From Bacillus sp. PK3_68 (GTDB lineage Bacteria > Bacillota > Bacilli > Bacillales > Domibacillaceae), in NCBI RefSeq assembly GCF_003600835.1, contig NZ_NQYC01000001.1:496001-560000 (forward strand): a stretch of 64,000 nucleotides of DNA, in the 5' to 3' direction. The position numbers were made by a program, and so were the translations under genes. This document shows positions 25,722 to 34,378 of this stretch, piece after piece (the first letter of the stretch is position 1; every line of letters begins with the position of its first letter). The notes under the pieces are model-generated. The model was not told the origin of the DNA and did no database searches. It was given only the letters and a program-made list of their open reading frames with translations.

Positions 25722-27320
25722 TTGAGCAAAAGAGTAAACCCCGCAGATCCAAATACTATCCCTAAATTTGTGGAACAAGTAAGAAAGCCCCCTGTAGCCA
25801 GGCCAACTATCGGCGATTCCTATTATGAAATAAAGATAAAAGAAACAAAGCATCAATTTCATCCCGCTTTTTCACGCACAACGATTTGGGGATATAACGG
25901 CATCAGTCCAGGACCAACCATTGAAGCGAAAAAAGGGAAGTATTTGGAAGTAAGGTGGTTGAATCATCTTCCCAAAAAACATTTTCTTCCTATTGATCAC
26001 ACCTTACATGGAGCAGCGGGCAATCCAGAAGTCAGATCTGTCGTCCATCTTCACGGAGCAAACGTTGATTGGGAAAGTGACGGTCATCCAGAAGCCTGGT
26101 ATACAAATGATTATGAAATTACCGGCCCGATGTTTAGAAGAAAAATCCACACCTATACGAATCATCAGCAAAGTGCAACCCTCTGGTATCATGATCACAG
26201 CATGGCTCTCACACGGTTAAATGTCTATGCTGGGCTTGCCGGATTTTATTTACTCCGTGATTCTCAGGAGGAACGGCTCAATTTACCAAAGGGCAATTAT
26301 GAGATTCCTTTAATGATTCAGGATCGCTCTTTCAACGAAGACGGCTCTCTCTTTTATCCAGATACACCGAACCCTAATTTGCCGGTCTTTCCTTCTATCG
26401 TTCCTGGATTTCTTGGAGAAACGATCACCGTAAACGGTAAAGTTTGGCCGTACTTGCGAGTAGAGCCCCGCAAATATCGTTTTCGTATTTTAAACGCCTC
26501 TAATAGAAGAGAATATAATTTCAGCCTGTCCAACAATGGATCGTTCTATCAGATTGGTACAGATGGCGGCTTACTATCCAACCGGACAGAAATTAGTTCA
26601 TTTGAATTGCTGACAGCTGAAAGAATGGACCTGGTCATTGACTTTTCTAAATGGAAAGGAGAATGTATTACCCTTCTTAATACGAACGAGGCTGTGGACA
26701 GTCACACAAGATCGGTTATGCAATTTCGTGTAGATTTGCCGCTAAGGGGCGAAGACACAAGCGAAGTGCCTGAAAGATTATACCCAAACATGGACCTGCA
26801 TGAACACATGGCTCATACTATCCGTCATTTGCCATTAAGTGTCTCTTTCGATAAATACGGGCGGCTCATGTTTATGCTGGACGGAAAAATGTGGCATGAT
26901 CCAGCAACTGAAAAGCCTTCGCTGGACAGCATTGAAGTCTGGAATATTATTAATGCCACTCCGGTTGCGCATCCCATTCATATTCACCTGGTACAATTTA
27001 AAATTCTCGAGCGACAGCCCTTTAACCTGGAACGATTTAATCAAACAGGAGAAATAGAATTTACAGGCCCGGCGGAAAAAGCGCGGATTTATGAGCAAGG
27101 ATGGAAAGACACAGCTAAGGCGGATGCAGGGATGGTTACGAAGCTAATTATGCACTTTAAAGAACACACCGGAAATTATGTATGGCATTGCCATTTCCTT
27201 GAGCACGAAGATCATGATATGATGCGACCGGTTCGTGTTATTACCGACGCTCATCCTGTTGCTCCCCCTCATAAAGATGAAGAGCCTCATGCTAGCAGGG
27301 ACCCGTCAGATGACAGTTAG
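25722..27320 (+). CDS. cotA: CotA-like spore coat laccase (multicopper oxidase)
   Basis: A multicopper oxidase of about 532 residues. The preferred start is TTG at 25722, which has GAAGGTGG at good spacing; a GTG at 25710 sits on that site. All four copper-binding motifs are visible: HLHGANV, WYHDHSM, HPIHIHLVQF and HCHFLEHEDHDMM, where the last carries the T1 Met ligand. The first cupredoxin domain contains TTIWGYNGISPGPTIEAKKG. Length and motifs match CotA of the B. subtilis outer coat, which oxidises phenolic compounds and bilirubin. A CATAATAT near 25667 could be a mother-cell sigma-K/E -10 box, but this is weak. A strong terminator follows. Confidence 0.85.
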   Translation: MSKRVNPADPNTIPKFVEQVRKPPVARPTIGDSYYEIKIKETKHQFHPAFSRTTIWGYNGISPGPTIEAKKGKYLEVRWLNHLPKKHFLPIDHTLHGAAGNPEVRSVVHLHGANVDWESDGHPEAWYTNDYEITGPMFRRKIHTYTNHQQSATLWYHDHSMALTRLNVYAGLAGFYLLRDSQEERLNLPKGNYEIPLMIQDRSFNEDGSLFYPDTPNPNLPVFPSIVPGFLGETITVNGKVWPYLRVEPRKYRFRILNASNRREYNFSLSNNGSFYQIGTDGGLLSNRTEISSFELLTAERMDLVIDFSKWKGECITLLNTNEAVDSHTRSVMQFRVDLPLRGEDTSEVPERLYPNMDLHEHMAHTIRHLPLSVSFDKYGRLMFMLDGKMWHDPATEKPSLDSIEVWNIINATPVAHPIHIHLVQFKILERQPFNLERFNQTGEIEFTGPAEKARIYEQGWKDTAKADAGMVTKLIMHFKEHTGNYVWHCHFLEHEDHDMMRPVRVITDAHPVAPPHKDEEPHASRDPSDDS

Positions 27321-27330
27321 TACACGACAG

Positions 27331-27370
27331 CAAAAGGGGTTCAGAATGGTCTTATTCTGAACCCCTTTTG
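27331..27370 (+). terminator. Terminator of cotA
   Basis: CAAAAGGGGTTCAGAAT (27331-27347) pairs perfectly with ATTCTGAACCCCTTTTG (27354-27370). Confidence 0.85.
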
Positions 27371-27471
27371 GACTTTTAAAACAGGTATAGTGATCTAAAT
27401 TTGTCAACCCTGCTGATTGAAATGAAAAGCGAGAAGGCTCACCGCCCGCCTCGCCTGGAAATGAAATTACT

Positions 27472-28326
27472 TTATTCATTTTCAATGGAAACCCTCTTCA
27501 TTAATCGCTTTAATTTATTTTCTGTATCTGTTTCCTCTACTGGTGTATAGATACTGCACCGTAAATCTGCCTCCCCTTGAACTTGAAGAGAAGTTAAATT
27601 AAACAACATTTTGCCTGCTTTAGCATGTCTGAATTCAATTATCATTTCTGGAGCCTTGCTTACTTGACTTTCTTGCCATAAATCTCGGAATGTTGGATGC
27701 GAACGGCTCATTTCTTCAATAAATTGGTTGTACCATTCATCGCCTAAGTAGTGTCCATAATAGGTACGGAAAATGGCAAGAAACCCTTTAGCGAAATGTT
27801 CCCAATTGACGGCCAATGCCTTTAGTTCTTTTCTATTGAACACTAAACGGATCAAATTTCTTTGATCATTCGGTATTTGTCCGAAATTTAAAAAAACATG
27901 GGCAGCTGCAGGATTCCAGCCTACAATATGGCAATATCGATCCGTAATAATAGTCGGACAATAGGTTAATTCAGCTAGTATTCGCTTTAAAGAAGGGCTA
28001 AGCTCTGATTGATTCTTTTTTTGATGGGTAATTTCTGATTTTCCCTCTAATGCCAGATCGTATAAGTAGTCTCTTTCGTCATTGTTTAATTGTAAAGCTG
28101 TAGAAATACAATCTAGTACGATTGAAGAAACCTTAATATCTCTTCCTTGCTCTAGCCATGTGTACCAAGTGGTACTTACTCCTGCTAATTGGGCAACTTC
28201 CTCCCTCCGTAATCCCGGTGTCCTTCTCCGTGTTCCAGCAGGTAAACCAATAGACTCTGGCTTAATTTGGGCTCGCTTAGTTTTCAAAAATGTCGACAAA
28301 GCTTCCAGCCTAGTTTTATCATTCAT
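27472..28326 (-). CDS. XRE-type regulator with MmyB-like ligand domain
   Basis: A 284-residue regulator. The N-terminal helix-turn-helix carries the family signature GTRRRTPGLRREEVAQLAGV near residues 31-50 and STTWYTWLEQGRDI after it. From about residue 110 an MmyB-like (PAS-like) ligand-binding domain follows, with DRYCHIVGWNPAAAHVF and LVFN. A structural homologue in Chloroflexus bound a fatty acid in this domain. The gene is divergent from a beta-ketoacyl synthase gene, with a perfect inverted repeat between them. Control of that gene in response to a lipid-like ligand is my inference. Confidence 0.8.
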   Translation of the reverse strand: MNDKTRLEALSTFLKTKRAQIKPESIGLPAGTRRRTPGLRREEVAQLAGVSTTWYTWLEQGRDIKVSSIVLDCISTALQLNNDERDYLYDLALEGKSEITHQKKNQSELSPSLKRILAELTYCPTIITDRYCHIVGWNPAAAHVFLNFGQIPNDQRNLIRLVFNRKELKALAVNWEHFAKGFLAIFRTYYGHYLGDEWYNQFIEEMSRSHPTFRDLWQESQVSKAPEMIIEFRHAKAGKMLFNLTSLQVQGEADLRCSIYTPVEETDTENKLKRLMKRVSIENE

Positions 28327-28361
28327 TTTTAAAACTCCTCATCATATCAATTTAGCCTATT

Positions 28362-28385
28362 AGTATTTATACCAGGATAAATACT
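28362..28385. promoter_or_regulatory. Inverted repeat between MmyB-like regulator and fabF, probable operator
   Basis: AGTATTTAT (28362-28370) and ATAAATACT (28377-28385) are perfect 9-bp inverted arms, 6 bases apart. The repeat lies in the 122-bp divergent gap, 64 bases upstream of fabF. The regulator next door is the likely binder. Confidence 0.55.
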
Positions 28386-28448
28386 CACTTGTAATAGGAT
28401 AACTGAACTGTAAAATACAAGTATATTATTGATTGAGGGGGATGAAAA

Positions 28449-29684
28449 GTGGAAAGAGTCGTGATTACCGGTATGGGAGTGGTATCTCCTATAGGAAACA
28501 ACATCCAAACATTTTGGAACAATCTGATTAATGGGAAATCTGGTATATCCCCTATTGATACATTTGATGTGGCTAATCATAAGACAAAAATTGCAGGTAT
28601 CGTCCAAGATTTTGATGCCAATGAAGTTTTAGGGGGGAAAGAAGCAAAACGTTTAGATCGCTTTTCTCAATTTGCTTTAGCTGCAGCTGAACAAGCTTGG
28701 GCGGATTCCGAGTTAGCCCTCGATCGTATAGATGTAGAAAAGTTAGGCGTATACGTAGGGTCAGGTATAGGAGGAATTGCCACTTTAATTGAAAATATTG
28801 ATGTGCTTAGACAGAAGGGGCCAAGAAGAGTCAGCCCAACTTTAGTACCTGCCATGATTTCTAATGCTGCTGCTGCACAAATTAGTATCAAGTGGAACGC
28901 GATGGGCCCCTCCTTGTCACCTGTTTCTGCCTGTGCAATTGGCAATACAGCTATTGGTGAAGCCTTTAGACTCATTCGTTCTGGAGAGGTTGACGTTATG
29001 TTTGCGGGTGGAACAGAGGCAGCGATAACAGACCTATCAATAGCCAGCTTTGGCAATGCGACAGCCTTATCAACAAGAAACGATGATCCCACTAAAGCTA
29101 GTCGTCCATTTGATGACAATCGAGATGGGTTTGTCATGTCAGAAGGAGCTGGAATTCTAATCTTAGAATCTTTATCTTATGCTTTGCAAAGAGAGGCAAA
29201 GATTTATGCAGAAGTCATCGGATATGGTGCAAGTTCAGATGCACATCATATCGTAGCTACACATCCTGAAGGTAAAGGGGCCTATCTTGCAATGAGAGCA
29301 GCTTTAAAAAATGCCGATATATCGCCTGAAGAAATTGACGTTATTAGTGCCCATGCAACAAGTACAAAAGTCGGGGACATCTCTGAAACGATGGCTATCA
29401 AGCAGCTGTTCGGGAAGCAAGCCTATCAGATTCCAGTAACAGCTAACAAATCTATGCTTGGTCATATGTTAGGAGCAGCTGGTGGGGTGGAAGCCATTGC
29501 TTTAGCAATGAGTTTGAAGGAAGGGATCATTCCTCCAACAATTAACCTAGAAAATCCCGATTCATTATGCGATCTTGATTATGTACCATCTGTTGCTCGC
29601 CAAGTGAAAATAAATACGGGGCTATCTAACTCATTTGGTTTCGGAGGTCACAATGCAGCTATTATTTTAAAGAAATATGAATGA
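28449..29684 (+). CDS. fabF: Beta-ketoacyl-ACP synthase II paralogue (FabF-like)
   Basis: A 411-residue KAS II enzyme. The catalytic Cys lies in VSACAIGNTAIGEAF (C162), the first His in SAHATSTKVGD near 302, and the second in GHMLGAAGG near 339. SFGFGGHNAAIILKKYE closes the protein. All three catalytic residues are present, so it should be active in malonyl-ACP condensation. Unlike the housekeeping fabHA-fabF pair it stands alone with a private regulator, so it is likely a second, inducible copy. AHATST in place of the commoner AHGTST is a small deviation. A GAGGGGGATG ribosome binding site precedes the GTG start. Confidence 0.87.
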   Translation: MERVVITGMGVVSPIGNNIQTFWNNLINGKSGISPIDTFDVANHKTKIAGIVQDFDANEVLGGKEAKRLDRFSQFALAAAEQAWADSELALDRIDVEKLGVYVGSGIGGIATLIENIDVLRQKGPRRVSPTLVPAMISNAAAAQISIKWNAMGPSLSPVSACAIGNTAIGEAFRLIRSGEVDVMFAGGTEAAITDLSIASFGNATALSTRNDDPTKASRPFDDNRDGFVMSEGAGILILESLSYALQREAKIYAEVIGYGASSDAHHIVATHPEGKGAYLAMRAALKNADISPEEIDVISAHATSTKVGDISETMAIKQLFGKQAYQIPVTANKSMLGHMLGAAGGVEAIALAMSLKEGIIPPTINLENPDSLCDLDYVPSVARQVKINTGLSNSFGFGGHNAAIILKKYE

Positions 29685-29811
29685 ATAAACTTTCTTTCGT
29701 CCATCTAACCATTTTTTCTAAAAGTTGAATTGTATAACTGTCGTTTTTCAAACCACTTTATTATTACTTAACAGCAAACTCAACATTCATTGATTTTCTC
29801 TGCAGTCTAAA

Positions 29812-29837
29812 AGGAGAATTCGTGGAAGAATTCTCCT
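29812..29837 (-). terminator. Terminator between fabF and the thioesterase gene
   Basis: AGGAGAATTC (29812-29821) pairs with GAATTCTCCT (29828-29837). It lies between two convergent genes and can serve both. Confidence 0.65.
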
Positions 29838-29854
29838 GATTTAATTTATTGCTA

Positions 29855-30343
29855 TTAATCTTGCTTATTTACAAAGCTACTGGGCATGACGACCGCTACT
29901 ACTTCTCCCCGAGCACAAAGTACATCGTTGGCAAACACTTCCGTGTGCACTTTCCATTTCTTCGGATGAACCTCTTCTACTTTTCCCACTGCCTTTAATG
30001 GGACACCTTGCGGAGTGGGCTTGATAAAGTCTACTTGTAAGGAGCCTGTGACAAATCGCGGCAGTTCAGCTCCATCTCCTAATTCGTGGCCATTTTTACG
30101 GTGCAGAGCTAAGGAAGCTGAACCTGTCCCATGACAGTCAATCAATGAGGCGATAACCCCTCCGTAGACAAAACCCGGAATGGCTGTATGATCCTTCTCT
30201 GGTGTATACACGGTTACGGTCTGTTCCCCTTGCCAGCCCGTCCGAAAATGATGCCCTTCTTCATTTAGCCGGCCGCATCCATAGCACCACGCAAAATCGT
30301 CTGGATACTCATCCTGAACTGCTTTTATTATTGTTTCTTCCAT
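29855..30343 (-). CDS. PaaI-like hot-dog thioesterase
   Basis: About 162 residues of hot-dog fold. WCYGCGRLNEEGHHFR is the N-terminal motif of this thioesterase group, and FVYGGVIASLIDCHGTGSASL is the core helix with the catalytic Asp/Glu-type position. LQVDFIKPTPQGVPLKAVGKVEEV gives the following strands. The second in-frame ATG, at 30343, has GGGGG at correct spacing and is preferred over 30349. It probably hydrolyses acyl-CoA; the substrate is unknown. It is a single gene convergent with fabF. Confidence 0.75.
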   Translation of the reverse strand: MEETIIKAVQDEYPDDFAWCYGCGRLNEEGHHFRTGWQGEQTVTVYTPEKDHTAIPGFVYGGVIASLIDCHGTGSASLALHRKNGHELGDGAELPRFVTGSLQVDFIKPTPQGVPLKAVGKVEEVHPKKWKVHTEVFANDVLCARGEVVAVVMPSSFVNKQD

Positions 30344-30482
30344 CTTCATCCCCCTTTTTCAGAATAGTATAGCATATTCCAAATACATTTATATTTAAAT
30401 AAGTGATAATAATTACAAAATTGGTTTTTTGTAGTAAATTAAACCTTATCATCACGTTGAAAGGAGTTTCACTGTTAATCGT

Positions 30483-30935
30483 ATGAAGAAAAAATGGAGA
30501 GCTGTATTTTTCACGTTTACTGCAGGCTTTCTTTTAATCATTGGTGCAATTTTGGCTTTTCCAGAATGGGTTTTCCCAGAATTATCTCCTACCTATGTAC
30601 AAACTCTTGAAACAAACTGGGGACTATTACTTCCTCCGCCAAATAAGGAACGAGTGATAAAGAATACGAGAGAATTTCATGGCGACGGAGATGCGATTAC
30701 AGAATTACAGTATCAGCAAGCAAGTGACATCCAATCTATCAAGCATCTTTCTGCTTCTTGGATTAGCGGTAAAGAGTTTAAGGAATTAAAAAATCAATTT
30801 CCTGTTTGGATTAGCGATCTCCTAACGGAAGTTGATAACGAGGCAATTTATTTTTATCTGAGAAAAGCTGGCTCGGATTACATCGTTTTTGAACTAAAAG
30901 GAAATAAAGTTACGGTTTATGAGTCATATATCTAG
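30483..30935 (+). CDS. Membrane-anchored protein of unknown function
   Basis: A 150-residue protein with a basic start and one membrane segment (AVFFTFTAGFLLIIGAILAF). A soluble part of about 120 residues then faces outside. I see no catalytic motif and do not recognise the family. The soluble part has alternating strands near its end (AIYFYLRKAGSDYIVFELKGNKVTVYE). The GAAAGGAG site is 14 bases before the ATG. It is a single gene with a shared terminator. Confidence 0.6.
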   Translation: MKKKWRAVFFTFTAGFLLIIGAILAFPEWVFPELSPTYVQTLETNWGLLLPPPNKERVIKNTREFHGDGDAITELQYQQASDIQSIKHLSASWISGKEFKELKNQFPVWISDLLTEVDNEAIYFYLRKAGSDYIVFELKGNKVTVYESYI

Positions 30936-30956
30936 CCTACATGATCTTTATTTAAT

Positions 30957-30993
30957 GAAAAACCGTTCCAATATTAGCTTTGGAACGGTTTTT
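30957..30993 (+). terminator. Bidirectional terminator between 30483 gene and ypbS-like gene
   Basis: AAAAACCGTTCCA pairs with TGGAACGGTTTTT around a short loop. The T-run is present on both strands and the flanking genes converge on it. Confidence 0.88.
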
Positions 30994-30999
30994 CATTCA

Positions 31000-31257
31000 T
31001 CACTTTAAAGTTTTTACATATTCATCAACCATCTCTGGCGTTACTAGTTTACGGCTAGGTATCAGCCTCTTGTTTGCAAGAATATTAATTTGCTCGGTAA
31101 TCTCATTAATACGGTCGGTTGTGAAATTCTTTCCTGCTTTGCATAACTCTACAGCTTCCTGAATATAAGCCTCTCTTTGCTGATCCAAGTCGGCAAACTC
31201 TTTGTATAATTGATTTTGCTTTTGCGCATGAAGCGTAAGGTCCTTATGTACACTCAT
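31000..31257 (-). CDS. ypbS: DUF2533 protein, YpbS-like
   Basis: An 85-residue helical protein: VHKDLTLHAQKQNQLYKEFADLDQQREAYI, then INEITEQINILANKRLIPSRKLVTPEMVDEYV. The pattern matches my recollection of B. subtilis YpbS (DUF2533). Its function is unknown. The charge pattern and heptads suggest a small coiled-coil protein. TAGGAGTG precedes the ATG. It is a single gene closed by the bidirectional hairpin. Confidence 0.65.
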   Translation of the reverse strand: MSVHKDLTLHAQKQNQLYKEFADLDQQREAYIQEAVELCKAGKNFTTDRINEITEQINILANKRLIPSRKLVTPEMVDEYVKTLK

Positions 31258-31336
31258 TCTTTTTCACTCCTATAATTAAAATGGAATCTATCTCTTATCT
31301 TAACAAGTTCACTGAAAATACAGAAGATGCAAATGA

Positions 31337-31741
31337 TCATTTTGTAACTATTCGAAAAGCATAGGTAGCGTCTCCTTCTTTCCAATTTGCATGAATCACA
31401 TAGATAAACGCTCCTTTTTCTTTAAGTAACATAATCTTATTATGTTTTACTTTAATAAGTTGGTCGCTTCCATCCTTCCATATGAGAAGGAGAATAATTA
31501 AATTTGATAACTACATTGGAGCCTGCCGGAACAGTAGAATAATCTATGTTTTTAACAAGTTCCTCCGGTCCAGCAGTATCAGCTTCTACCCCTTTGCCAT
31601 TTTGACTCCAAGAATAAGACCCAATTTGATATTCAACCTTTTCTTTTCCTGCCGCTATCACCGGCTTAGTCGGCTCGGGCATGCCGAATTGACAGGCTGC
31701 CAGAAAACGGGCAGAAGAACGGCTACCATTATTTTTTTCAT
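31337..31741 (-). CDS. Small lipoprotein, two compensating frame breaks
   Basis: I do not recognise the family. Reconstructed, it has about 134 residues. The ATG at 31741 with GGAGAAACG starts MKKIMVAVLLPVF. One more base in the A4 run at 31704-31707 gives VFLAACQFGMPEPTK, a proper LAAC lipobox. The middle frame then reads to NYSPSHME. A second shift near 31474-31480 of opposite sense restores the first frame, giving DGSDQLIKVKHNKIMLLKEKGAFIYVIHANWKEGDATYAFRIVTK. That tail is too protein-like to be chance. Both ends are in the same frame, so the changes cancel. The second shift is less certain in place and type. Confidence 0.55.
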
Positions 31742-31833
31742 TCGTTTCTCCTATTTTTTTCCGCAACATTTTGTTGATTTTCTCTTTCCAGTCTATCGGA
31801 TAGATGATAAAAGAGATCCTGTATAGCTCGCTT

Positions 31834-32271
31834 TCATACATTCAAGCTCATTGTTACATGCCTAATAGAGAAACCCAATTTTTCATATAATTTGATGGCG
31901 TGGTTTCCTAAAAAAGCACTTAAACGAATCTCAGAATAACCGTTCAGCTTTAAATGATTAATAGCCTCCATTAACAGCGGTTCTGAAAAGCCCCTTCCTC
32001 TAAATGTTTCCTTAATGAACAGTTCATAGATAAAGCCAATCGGCGTGTCAGAGAATTGGTCTTCACTTGTGCCGAATAACACCCAACCCGCTAACTCTTC
32101 TCCTTCCACTACTATTAAGTAGGAGCAGCCTTTTTTCAACAGCGGTTCTATAAGTTGCTCTACTTTTTTATTTGTCGGTTTTACTTTCCTTAATGTCCCT
32201 TCGTATACTGCTTGCGGAGACCGGGCTATGATTTCTTCCACCTCCAAGTTTGACGGCTTTCGGATTTCCAC
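31834..32271 (-). CDS. GNAT-family N-acetyltransferase
   Basis: A 145-residue protein with the GNAT fold. IGFIYELFIKETFRGRGFSEPLL carries the acetyl-CoA-binding R/Q-x-x-G-x-G/A loop (FRGRGF), and LSAFLGNHAIKLYEKLGF is the usual C-terminal motif with Asn and Tyr. The substrate cannot be inferred. No operon partner is evident. The start is the ATG at 32271. Confidence 0.8.
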   Translation of the reverse strand: MEIRKPSNLEVEEIIARSPQAVYEGTLRKVKPTNKKVEQLIEPLLKKGCSYLIVVEGEELAGWVLFGTSEDQFSDTPIGFIYELFIKETFRGRGFSEPLLMEAINHLKLNGYSEIRLSAFLGNHAIKLYEKLGFSIRHVTMSLNV

Positions 32272-32410
32272 ATGCGTTCCCTCCCACCATTTCTCAAGTT
32301 ATAAAAGTTTAATAGAAAAAAACCCCCCGATCGGAAGAGGCTTTTGCTTTACGGATGTCATTTTCTTCGTCCAATAGTAAATAACATTTAATTAACTGCT
32401 TGTCTGCTTT

Positions 32411-32830
32411 CTATGCCCACTTTTTATCTGCATTCCCTCTCCTGTAAGTTCGTTTCCACGCGCGGTATTGCCTGTGCTCTTTTCGGGAAAAGATAATTGC
32501 CTGTTCAATAGTGGTTACTTCATACTCTAACCAGTGACTGGCAATCTTCTTAATTAATCTGCCGTTTAGTCTCATGCCGTTAACAAGCAATACAAACTCC
32601 AGCAGTACATTTATTACTCCTTTGTTTAATCCCAAATCGTTTAGTTCCTCTAAAATCTTTAGGTCGTGCGAAGTTGCTTTCTCGTATTTGTTTCGTTCAA
32701 GTACTTCAATAGGCGTCAAAGTTTCGAACTTCCTGACCAATTCTTCACTTATCACACCCTCACTCCCCTCTTTGTCCACAATTGTAACATATATCCATTT
32801 TCTATGCTTGTTTAAGCTCCATTCATTCAA
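32411..32830 (-). CDS. DnaB/DnaD-type C-terminal domain protein (short paralogue or remnant)
   Basis: A 139-residue protein. From about residue 55 it shows LKILEELNDLGLNKGVINVLLEFVLL, then LIKKIASHWLEYEVTTIEQAI, then HRQYRAWKR. This is the pattern of the C-terminal (DnaB_2) domain of the Bacillus primosome loader DnaB. The preceding LTPIEVLERNKYEKATSHDL also fits the DnaB linker. The long N-terminal part of DnaB is absent and the ATG has no recognisable ribosome binding site. It may be a decayed duplicate or a small accessory replication protein. Confidence 0.6.
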   Translation of the reverse strand: MNEWSLNKHRKWIYVTIVDKEGSEGVISEELVRKFETLTPIEVLERNKYEKATSHDLKILEELNDLGLNKGVINVLLEFVLLVNGMRLNGRLIKKIASHWLEYEVTTIEQAIIFSRKEHRQYRAWKRTYRRGNADKKWA

Positions 32831-33151
32831 TTAAGAACTGGCTATATGATATTTTTGGGGAAGGGAATTTCCTACACAAATATACTTTTAAAAAATCTTT
32901 TTATACTCTTTCAACCGTATCAGTCCCTTAATAAACTTTGCTTTCCGCCCCTTTCTCCTCTCTTTAACATCCTTTGTATTTGAAACGACAGAAACATAGG
33001 CTAGTTTTCGTTTATCTAAATTCACTGTGTAATCCTTACTCGACTGACGGCAAGATAGTTGAACAAAAAATAAAAAATGGAACGTATATCATTTTCTATC
33101 GTATTAAGTAAACGATATATAGAGTTAGATGTAATGAAAGGAGGTATAGAA
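32831..33151. other. Gene-free divergent region
   Basis: The stretch separates the DnaB_2-like gene from the methyltransferase. It is A/T-rich. Apart from the AAAGGAGG ribosome binding site near 33137 for the next gene I see no element. Confidence 0.5.
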
Positions 33152-33748
33152 TTGAACTTGTTAAATAAGTTAATAGAACAAGCTAAGAATCCTAATGGGA
33201 TTTTAGGTTCATTTATGTTAAGGATAATGAACTCTGCTCATATTGAAATGAACAAATGGGCTGTGGAGAAGATAAAAGTAAGAGAAGAATCTGTAATGTT
33301 GGATGTAGGTTGTGGCGGAGGGAAGACCCTGCAATTACTGTCAGACATTAATACATATGGAAAGATATATGGTATAGATTATTCCGAACAGGCAGTGAAA
33401 GACTCTATAAGAGCTAATAAGGTAGATGTAGAAACAGGTAAAGTACACATTCAACAAGCAAGCGTGACGAACATTCCGTTTCCCGAAAATAGTTTTGATA
33501 TTATCACTGCTTTTCAAACACATTACTTTTGGCCGGATTTAGAAAACAGTGTAAAAGAGGTTTTTAGAGTATTGAAACAAGAGGGCTGTTTCTTCATTAT
33601 TGCCGAGATATACAAAATTAATTATCATATGAAAACCTATAAAACAAAGGAAGATATGGAGCAACTGTTTAAAAAAACGGGGTTTAACACAGTAGAGTTT
33701 TATGTAAATCCAAATAAAAAATGGATATGTATTAAAGGAACTAGATAA
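33152..33748 (+). CDS. SAM-dependent class I methyltransferase
   Basis: About 198 residues from a TTG at 33152, which has AAAGGAGG at ideal spacing; a longer frame from 33077 lacks such a site. MLDVGCGGGKTLQLL is the SAM-binding glycine loop, IYGIDYSEQAV carries the acidic ribose-binding residue, and FDIITAFQTHYFWPDLENSVKEVFRVLKQEG is the usual motif IV-post region. The substrate is unknown. Codon use is more A/T-rich than in the surrounding genes, but not clearly foreign. Confidence 0.78.
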   Translation: MNLLNKLIEQAKNPNGILGSFMLRIMNSAHIEMNKWAVEKIKVREESVMLDVGCGGGKTLQLLSDINTYGKIYGIDYSEQAVKDSIRANKVDVETGKVHIQQASVTNIPFPENSFDIITAFQTHYFWPDLENSVKEVFRVLKQEGCFFIIAEIYKINYHMKTYKTKEDMEQLFKKTGFNTVEFYVNPNKKWICIKGTR

Positions 33749-33914
33749 TGCAAAAAATAAATCAATTAATAAACATTCTTAATCAACTGAGTTGAACAAA
33801 TATGGGGGAACCTCTGATTAATAGGATTTTCCTTAATTATTATGCAAATATCCACAATAAGATGTAACGGAGCCTATATTTTAAAAGGCTTTCTTTTATA
33901 GGAATAAAGAAAGA

Positions 33915-33941
33915 GCATCCATCAAGTTTTCTTATGGATGC
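33915..33941. terminator. Terminator between methyltransferase and yjdM-like gene
   Basis: GCATCCAT pairs with ATGGATGC, followed by CTTTTC on the plus strand. The flanking genes converge here. Confidence 0.6.
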
Positions 33942-33960
33942 CTTTTCTTTTAGTTGCTTT

Positions 33961-34293
33961 TTATGCTTTCTTAACGAATTGTGATTTTAATTTCATGGCT
34001 CCAAAACCCTCGATTTTACAATCAATGTCATGGTCTCCATCCACTAGCCGGATATTTTTCACCTTTGTACCTATTTTGAGCACAGAGGAACTTCCCTTCA
34101 CTTTAAGATCTTTTATAACAGTGACCGTATCGCCATCGTTCAGGACATTCCCGTTGGCGTCTTTGATTACCTTCTCCTCTTCCTTTTCCCTCTCTCTCGT
34201 CCATTCATGGGCGCATTCTGGACAGATAAAAAGAGCTCCATCTTCATAAGTATACGTTGAATTGCATGTCGGACAATTTGGCAAGGCTGGCAT
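33961..34293 (-). CDS. YjdM/PhnA-family zinc-ribbon protein
   Basis: About 110 residues. The start at 34293 gives [19 protein letters not shown] and is supported by GGGGG eight bases upstream; the frame from 34308 is not. The N-terminal zinc ribbon has CPTC and CPEC pairs. The C-terminal PhnA domain shows [28 protein letters not shown] and ends in [15 protein letters not shown]. The historical alkylphosphonate-uptake name is not supported by function; the role is unknown. It is a single gene. Confidence 0.83.
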   Translation of the reverse strand: MPALPNCPTCNSTYTYEDGALFICPECAHEWTREREKEEEKVIKDANGNVLNDGDTVTVIKDLKVKGSSSVLKIGTKVKNIRLVDGDHDIDCKIEGFGAMKLKSQFVKKA

Positions 34294-34378
34294 TATTGTT
34301 TCCCCCATTCAATCGTTGTTCTATTTTTCTTTATAAGAATACCTCACGTATCTTTATCCTGTCATAAGCTTCTCTTAT

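Noticed and set aside
32315-32345. Terminator after the DnaB_2-like gene
   Set aside because: The stem around CCGATCGG is short and built with G-T pairs. Only the T-run is convincing.
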